Shown here: positions 63,201 through 64,000 of the stretch, one piece after another
Numbering within the stretch: the first letter of the stretch is position 1
Layout: each line of letters begins with the position of its first letter
Assembly: GCA_026874595.1 (NCBI GenBank)
Contig: CM049307.1
Coordinates: 24,650,362 to 24,714,361, forward strand
Origin: Sipunculus nudus
Taxonomy: Eukaryota; Annelida; Sipuncula; Golfingiida; Sipunculidae
Length of the DNA: 64,000 nucleotides
Reading direction: 5' to 3'
Translations under genes and position numbers: made by a program
The notes under the pieces: generated by a model
What the model saw: only the letters and a program-made list of their open reading frames with translations
Databases searched by the model: none
What the model was told of the DNA's origin: nothing

Positions 63201-63372
63201 AGAAGCGGTGTTTAAGACGCTTCTTGGTCTTCTGGAGCTTTTTGTTTTGTTTGAACAGATCAAGGTGAGTCAGCACACCCATGATGCGAGGAAAGCCATG
63301 TACCTGACAAATGTTCAGGAACTCGAAGATCTCCATCTCAAACCCAAAACTGGCATCCACCAACAGAAGTAC
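30008..63372 (-). CDS. BMS1: BMS1 ribosome biogenesis factor (22 of its 3' exons; gene partial)
   Basis: BMS1 is a nucleolar GTPase of the small-subunit processome that works with RCL1 in 18S rRNA maturation. Twenty-two minus-strand exons, all GT-AG and phase-consistent, join into 3504 coding bases (1167 codons plus stop), against about 1282 residues for the human protein. The first exon here holds late G-domain elements (DASFGFE, THLD). Exons at 62326-54916 form the AARP2CN region, 53202-45397 the acidic central region, and 44019-34705 the BMS1/TSR1 C-terminal domain ([37 protein letters not shown]). The last exon is a basic tail. The P-loop exon(s), about 150 residues, lie beyond 64000. Introns range from about 200 bases to 6.4 kb. 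Confidence 0.97.
30251..30536. mobile_element. hAT-type MITE, 286 bp, with perfect 8-bp target duplication
   Basis: The ends CAGTGTTGGAGGTCTTGAG and, on the other strand, CAGTGTTGTAGTCGAGTC are inverted repeats. GTAATAAT flanks both sides (30243-30250 and 30537-30544). The interior is GACTC/GGCCT-rich. No transposase is encoded. It lies in the last BMS1 intron. Confidence 0.88.
30625..31753. repeat. Possible inverted-repeat element with CAATAC/CGATAC ends
   Basis: AATACCAATACATCGATAC near 30637 and the opposite-strand text CAATACACTACGATAC near 31245-31275 are imperfect inverted repeats about 640 bases apart. An old MITE is possible. 31280-31753 shows nothing. Confidence 0.4.
31754..31912 (-). 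CDS. BMS1: BMS1 exon ([18 protein letters not shown])
   Basis: 53 codons, phase 0 at both ends. [16 protein letters not shown] and [12 protein letters not shown] match human IPKALQKALPFKNKPK and RPAVIREPHER. Confidence 0.95.
31913..33450. other. BMS1 intron with a pogo-like MITE and a hAT end
   Basis: Besides the MITE at 31973-32128, GGGTAGATCCAAAGGGGGAGG near 32169 resembles a hAT left end whose partner is not evident. The rest is unassigned AT-rich sequence. Confidence 0.45.
31973..32128. mobile_element. pogo-like MITE, 156 bp, TA flanks
   Basis: It starts CAGTTGAACCTGTGTTAAAG and ends CACAGGTTTCACTG, with TA on both sides. The interior repeats AAGACCACC. A second copy of identical length lies at 41468-41623. 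Confidence 0.82.
33451..33626 (-). CDS. BMS1: BMS1 exon ([18 protein letters not shown])
   Basis: 176 bases, phase 1 in and 0 out. [18 protein letters not shown] and [13 protein letters not shown] are conserved with human. Confidence 0.96.
33627..34704. repeat. 27-bp minisatellite, about 27 copies, in a BMS1 intron
   Basis: From about 33905 to 34675 the unit is GATTCATTCCACCACACAGA followed by ACAGAGT. The unit length is divisible by three and largely stop-free, so long spurious frames appear on both strands ([14 protein letters not shown] on +, [13 protein letters not shown] on -). The flanking BMS1 exons splice across it. 33627-33904 is unremarkable intron. Confidence 0.9.
34705..34852 (-). 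CDS. BMS1: BMS1 exon ([15 protein letters not shown])
   Basis: 148 bases, phase 0 in and 1 out. [20 protein letters not shown] and VRGQIKKA are among the most conserved BMS1 segments. The 27-bp minisatellite ends just downstream in the next intron. Confidence 0.97.
34853..35573. repeat. BMS1 intron with a tRNA-derived SINE, minus strand
   Basis: On the minus strand, about 35285 to 35020 reads CAGTGATAGAGCACAGGGC (A-box-like, complement of about 35263-35281), then TTTCAAATCTC (B-box-like, complement of 35231-35241) and a body. A related head lies at 39305-39357. Confidence 0.55.
35574..35696 (-). CDS. BMS1: BMS1 exon ([15 protein letters not shown])
   Basis: 41 codons, phase 0 at both ends. 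[19 protein letters not shown] and [15 protein letters not shown] match the family. Confidence 0.96.
35697..37624. repeat. BMS1 intron with a short tandem repeat and a SINE head
   Basis: About 36345-36670 holds about 2.5 copies of a roughly 126-bp unit (GTGTCAATCTTCAGTAAA). About 37446-37521 on the minus strand reads as a tRNA-like head with GGTTTGAAT at 37450-37458, closely related to the SINE at 48900-49105. The rest is unassigned. Confidence 0.55.
37625..37683 (-). CDS. BMS1: BMS1 exon (GPITPQGTG)
   Basis: 59 bases, phase 1 in and 0 out. [20 protein letters not shown] corresponds to human [14 protein letters not shown] and what follows. Confidence 0.94.
37684..38023. other. BMS1 intron, nothing recognised
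   Basis: Short AT-rich intron. Confidence 0.5.
38024..38204 (-). CDS. BMS1: BMS1 exon ([13 protein letters not shown] / GWRRFQTIP)
   Basis: 181 bases, phase 0 in and 1 out. [32 protein letters not shown] and [11 protein letters not shown] are nearly invariant in the family. Confidence 0.97.
38205..41215. repeat. BMS1 intron with 16-bp minisatellite, SINE head and 260-bp diverged repeats
   Basis: 38882-39065 has about 11 copies of the 16-mer CCTGTCAATCACATAA. On the minus strand, 39357-39305 reads as a tRNA-like head with GAGTTTGAATCTC. About 39390-39960 holds about 2-3 diverged units near 260 bp sharing ATTATTTTCAAAAT and GCAGCCTTCAGCA. 40140-41215 shows nothing further. Confidence 0.65.
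41216..41404 (-). CDS. BMS1: BMS1 exon ([10 protein letters not shown])
   Basis: 63 codons, phase 0 at both ends. [19 protein letters not shown] and YPVILGGLL begin the C-terminal BMS1/TSR1 domain. Confidence 0.96.
41468..41623. mobile_element. pogo-like MITE, 156 bp, TA flanks
   Basis: It starts CAGTGCAGCCTGTCTAAAAG and ends ACACAGGTTTCACTG, with TA on both sides, and is the same length as the copy at 31973-32128. AAGACCAC-type motifs recur inside. Confidence 0.82.
42032..42393. mobile_element. pogo-like MITE interrupted by a second element
   Basis: The left end CAGTGGAACCTGTCTGAAAG and body match the 156-bp MITEs up to about 42166. After a foreign block, 42372-42393 (ending GTTTTGCTG) resembles the missing right end with several mismatches. 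TA precedes the left end and follows the right. Confidence 0.6.
42167..42371. mobile_element. hAT-like MITE nested in a pogo-like MITE
   Basis: The ends CAGGTGGCAGATCCAGAGG and, on the other strand, CAGGGATGGATTTAG resemble the CAGGGGCGGAT family also seen at 17815-18001. It contains the poly-C tract. No target duplication is visible. Confidence 0.5.
43130..43290 (-). CDS. BMS1: BMS1 exon ([14 protein letters not shown])
   Basis: 161 bases, phase 1 in and 0 out. [18 protein letters not shown] and [10 protein letters not shown] match human KKRKLKEMFDAEYDE and its continuation. Confidence 0.95.
43291..43902. other. BMS1 intron, nothing recognised
   Basis: No repeat or exon supported. Confidence 0.5.
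43903..44019 (-). CDS. BMS1: BMS1 exon ([12 protein letters not shown])
   Basis: 117 bases, phase 1 in and 1 out. [15 protein letters not shown] is a BMS1 signature; an acidic stretch [13 protein letters not shown] follows. Confidence 0.96.
44020..45396. repeat. BMS1 intron ending in a 40-bp tandem repeat with donor-like sites
   Basis: From about 45155 to 45396, six imperfect 40-bp units recur (TCTTACC at 45391, 45351 and 45232, with degraded forms near 45311 and 45272). The unit nearest the exon contains its 5' splice site. 44020-45150 is unassigned. Confidence 0.8.
45397..45478 (-). CDS. BMS1: BMS1 exon ([11 protein letters not shown])
   Basis: 82 bases ending in a split Asp codon. [18 protein letters not shown] is conserved. 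Its donor GTAAGATT is repeated downstream in a 40-bp tandem repeat (see findings). Confidence 0.94.
45479..45850. other. BMS1 intron, nothing recognised
   Basis: AT-rich with a T-run near 45760. Confidence 0.5.
45851..46017 (-). CDS. BMS1: BMS1 exon ([10 protein letters not shown] / LDCSRFPV)
   Basis: 167 bases, phase 1 in and 0 out. [11 protein letters not shown] and [19 protein letters not shown] match the human protein. Confidence 0.95.
46018..46728. other. BMS1 intron with weak ATATAGGAGATTA repeats
   Basis: ATATAGGAGATTA recurs near 46387 and 46618 within AT-rich sequence. No element is identified. Confidence 0.4.
46729..46830 (-). CDS. BMS1: BMS1 exon ([10 protein letters not shown] / NLRKLVYG)
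   Basis: 102 bases. [19 protein letters not shown] and [10 protein letters not shown] match the conserved human core segment. The donor GTAAGG splits the codon after GK. Confidence 0.95.
46831..47588. repeat. BMS1 intron with ACT trinucleotide microsatellite
   Basis: 47500-47562 is an impure (ACT)n run. The rest is unassigned. Confidence 0.75.
47589..47957 (-). CDS. BMS1: BMS1 exon, largest, acidic and low-complexity
   Basis: 369 bases, phase 1 in and 1 out. A polar, Lys/Gln-rich start is followed by [17 protein letters not shown] and Asp/Gly-rich sequence. Two in-frame acceptors, one codon apart, are possible at 47957 and 47954. Confidence 0.87.
47958..48424. other. BMS1 intron, nothing recognised
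   Basis: AT-rich, no features. Confidence 0.5.
48425..48665 (-). CDS. BMS1: BMS1 exon with FADSDDDLE and Asp run
   Basis: 241 bases, phase 0 in and 1 out. [13 protein letters not shown] is the conserved human motif. A later Asp-rich run is encoded by a GAT (ATC on the + strand) trinucleotide repeat near 48475-48515, so its length may vary. Confidence 0.92.
48666..49341 (-). repeat. BMS1 intron with a tRNA-derived SINE (about 48900-49105)
   Basis: On the minus strand, GGACAGTCCAGTGGTAACAC (A-box region, complement of 49072-49091) is followed by GGTTCAATCCC (B box, complement of 49035-49045). A body containing TTTCTCCAG and GGTTTCCTCCACC comes next. This is the best-preserved SINE in the window. 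The remaining sequence is AT-rich intron. Confidence 0.75.
49342..49410 (-). CDS. BMS1: BMS1 exon, short acidic-to-basic linker
   Basis: 23 codons ([13 protein letters not shown] to KRQKL), phase 0 at both ends, acceptor ACAG, donor GTCAGT. The KRQKL end matches the human KRRKL position. Confidence 0.85.
49504..50008. mobile_element. hAT-like remnant next to a BMS1 splice donor
   Basis: The left end CAGTGATATCAGACC and, on the other strand, the right end CGGTGATGTAAGATTACAG resemble the ends of the element at 57480-57956. The interior has the same GAGTCTGAGTC-type repeats. The flanking 8-mers do not match. The right end stops 8 bases from the donor of the exon at 50017. Confidence 0.65.
50017..50184 (-). 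CDS. BMS1: BMS1 exon, first acidic stretch
   Basis: 56 codons, phase 0 at both ends. [14 protein letters not shown] aligns with the human GRMRRKAIFGDED; a Glu/Asp-only run follows. The acceptor giving phase 0 is the CAG just before HLQMPQQ. The donor GTGTGT abuts a hAT-like remnant starting about 8 bases into the intron. Confidence 0.9.
50185..50351. other. BMS1 intron before a hAT element
   Basis: Short AT-rich stretch including the left target copy GCTCACAG at 50344-50351. Confidence 0.6.
50352..52155. mobile_element. hAT element with perfect 8-bp target duplication, containing a nested transposon
   Basis: The ends are CAGGGTTGGGGTCAAA and TTGACCCCAACCCTG. GCTCACAG flanks both sides exactly (50344-50351 and 52156-52163). 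The interior is TATTTGTATTT-rich on both arms. Removing the nested 1200-bp element would leave about 604 bp. No transposase is encoded. Confidence 0.9.
50753..51952. mobile_element. pogo-like element, 1200 bp, nested in the hAT element
   Basis: The ends CAGTGAAACTTGTCTATAG and, on the other strand, CAGTGAAAACTGGTCTATG are inverted repeats, with TA on both flanks. Subterminal sequence is also complementary (GGGACTCAATC near the left, GTGTCCC-type near the right). No transposase frame is recognised, so it is non-autonomous. Confidence 0.85.
52156..53201. repeat. BMS1 intron with a degraded copy of repeat R and a 33-bp triplication
   Basis: About 52580-53005 follows repeat R (GATTTTGATATTAGGCAGTC, TGTAACAATAGG). 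52898-52996 is three copies of a 33-bp unit (GGCTAACTGGCCAGGGATCA and 13 more bases) placed just before the degraded terminal hairpin. Confidence 0.75.
53202..53327 (-). CDS. BMS1: BMS1 exon ([10 protein letters not shown] / DAKMASSQ)
   Basis: 42 codons, phase 0 at both ends. [19 protein letters not shown] aligns with the human segment containing IDAKMASS. Confidence 0.93.
53328..54915. repeat. BMS1 intron with repeat S, a 69-bp tandem and a small MITE
   Basis: About 53440-53770 is an uninterrupted relative of the repeat broken at 27778/28984. 53991-54262 is four copies of a roughly 69-bp unit beginning AATTGGTTGACCTCTAC. 54690-54849 (or to 54866) has pogo-like ends, CAGTAAAACTTTGCCTC and GGCGGTTTCACTG. 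Confidence 0.72.
54916..55118 (-). CDS. BMS1: BMS1 exon, AARP2CN region (DPCPLP / SGVGG)
   Basis: 203 bases, phase 1 in and 0 out. Contains [20 protein letters not shown] and [14 protein letters not shown], both highly conserved BMS1 segments. Confidence 0.95.
55119..55827. other. BMS1 intron, nothing recognised
   Basis: No repeat or exon supported. Confidence 0.5.
55828..55949 (-). CDS. BMS1: BMS1 exon, AARP2CN region
   Basis: It starts with one base finishing the Arg codon, then [18 protein letters not shown] and [12 protein letters not shown]. The intron upstream (55950-62325) is the longest in the gene and the most repeat-rich. Confidence 0.94.
55975..56180. repeat. 70-bp tandem triplicate upstream of a BMS1 acceptor
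   Basis: The phrase CAGCAACATTCAAAGCACAT recurs three times about 70 bases apart, beginning roughly 25 bases upstream (in gene orientation) of the acceptor at 55950. Confidence 0.8.
56181..57479. repeat. BMS1 intron with TGACCTTGACC-type diverged repeats
   Basis: About 56475-56880 contains three diverged units sharing TGACCTTGACCT and GAAAGATG.AAGGTTTGG. The rest, including the CA-rich 57040-57230, is unassigned. Confidence 0.5.
57480..57956. mobile_element. hAT-type MITE, 477 bp, with perfect 8-bp target duplication
   Basis: The left end AAGTGATGTAGTGGAGTC (first base changed from the usual C) is matched on the other strand by CAGTGATGTAAAACTCAAG. ATATGTTC flanks both sides (57472-57479 and 57957-57964). 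The interior has GAGTCTGAGTC-type repeats that are open in both strands. Confidence 0.86.
58074..62141. repeat. 4-kb composite repeat of about 180-bp monomers in higher-order duplication
   Basis: The outer ends TGTCCCCTGC (58074-58083) and GCAGGGGACA (62132-62141) are inverted. Inside, ATGCCCCCGCC (58285-58295) faces GGCGGGGGCAT at 60315-60325 and 61865-61875. Thirteen monomers of about 180 bp carry GGTCATTATCTGCCCACAC and TTTTTCATGAAA, the first two diverged. A block of 1374 bp starting at 59121 is tandemly repeated from 60495, the second copy having six monomers instead of five. No protein is encoded. Confidence 0.85.
62326..62468 (-). CDS. BMS1: BMS1 exon, start of AARP2CN region
   Basis: 47 codons plus two bases. 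[16 protein letters not shown] and [11 protein letters not shown] are near-identical to the human protein. Donor GTAAGG follows a split Arg codon. Confidence 0.95.
62469..63183. other. BMS1 intron, nothing recognised
   Basis: AT-rich intron with no repeat identified. Confidence 0.5.
63184..63372 (-). CDS. BMS1: BMS1 exon, late GTPase motifs
   Basis: 63 codons, phase 0 at both ends; acceptor TTAG, donor [23 protein letters not shown] and [10 protein letters not shown] correspond to the G3-region and G4-like parts of the BMS1 G domain. It ends HRFWTEVYQ. Confidence 0.95.
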
Positions 63373-63884
63373 CTAATAAAATGCAGATGTTCATTAATGG
63401 AACCATAGCTTCGCCATCAGAGGAAGCCTATCACAGAGGGACAATCAAACAGATTAGGGGCTGAAAGACCTTATATGGGATCAAGCATGATATAAAATCC
63501 ACAATGAATATTATACTCTATTCCACCAACCTTTGTCAACCTCACCTGTATTTTGAAAATTTCCTGAAAAGATTATATTTTTCAATTATTTCCTAGAAAG
63601 CTGCATACAGAAGTGACAGCCTGATATGGCAATTAATAATTTTACAATAAATCTGCAGTGCAAGTTTCACAACTTTCTGGACTCTGTACACTGATCAGAC
63701 AAATCAGACGTGTTCCTGCATGAGTAGCCATCTTTGTTTTAGCTTGTTATATTTTTTTAGAGTAGTATGTGTTAACAGCTAATCAGATGTCATTTTGGGC
63801 TGTTTTTACATGTGACCAATCACCTTGACTGCCACAAGTGGGGCTGATGTGTTGTACAATGTAGACTGATTCCTCATATTTTTA
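63373..63884. other. BMS1 intron upstream of the first visible exon, nothing recognised
   Basis: No further BMS1 exon (for example the segment before VLLLVDAS) is found here on the minus strand. Confidence 0.5.
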
Positions 63885-64000
63885 AAATATAACTAGAATA
63901 CGGGTAGTCGACAAGCGACTACGTGTATCCGCCAAAATCAGAGAAGGACAGGTGAAGTGAGGCATTGATTGAGTGGCAAGGGGATATAGAGTTACATGTG
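63885..64000 (-). repeat. Inverted copy of the array B repeat end, cut by the window edge
   Basis: The reverse complement (CCCCTTGCCACTCAAT, GGCGGATACACGTAG, CCCGTATTCTAG) matches 6290-6385 closely. A larger array may continue beyond 64000. Confidence 0.88.

Overview
The window is nuclear DNA of an intron-rich animal. Its compact exons sit in long AT-rich introns packed with transposons, minisatellites and tandem arrays. The repeat style (GGAC/CCGTCC-rich dispersed repeats, CR1-like and Tx1/L1-like LINEs, hAT and pogo MITEs, tRNA-headed SINEs) suggests a lophotrochozoan, most likely a mollusc. That taxonomic call is an inference; the two host genes are identified from their proteins.

Two host genes converge tail to tail. 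On the + strand, positions 1061-19499 hold the last five exons of mitochondrial hydroxyacyl-CoA dehydrogenase (HADH); its 5' exons lie left of the window. On the - strand, positions 63372-30008 hold the last 22 exons of the ribosome-biogenesis GTPase BMS1 (1167 codons plus stop, every splice phase consistent); its N-terminal P-loop exons lie right of the window. HADH works in mitochondrial fatty-acid beta-oxidation and BMS1 in nucleolar 40S maturation. I see no functional link beyond adjacency.

Layout. 1-2484: two HADH exons. 2485-17332: a giant intron with two tandem arrays (2689-6385), several copies of a hairpin-ended dispersed repeat, and a decayed Tx1/L1-type LINE (11795-16883) inserted into one of those copies with a 10-bp target duplication. 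17333-19499: the last three HADH exons. About 21.3-27.6 kb: a nearly intact LINE with two overlapping ORF1-type genes and an endonuclease/reverse-transcriptase gene broken by one frameshift. 27779-28981: a pogo-type element with a transposase fragment, inserted in another dispersed repeat. 30008-63372: BMS1, whose introns carry hAT elements with exact 8-bp target duplications (30251, 50352, 57480), 156-bp pogo-like MITEs with TA flanks, SINEs, a 27-bp minisatellite, a 40-bp repeat that copies a splice donor, and a 4-kb composite built of about 180-bp monomers (58074-62141). The right edge carries an inverted copy of the repeat end found near 6.3 kb.

No prokaryotic operon, CRISPR array, rRNA gene or intact tRNA gene was seen. 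The most informative content is the nested transposon stratigraphy. Several insertion sites can be proved inside the window because uninterrupted copies of the host repeat are also present.
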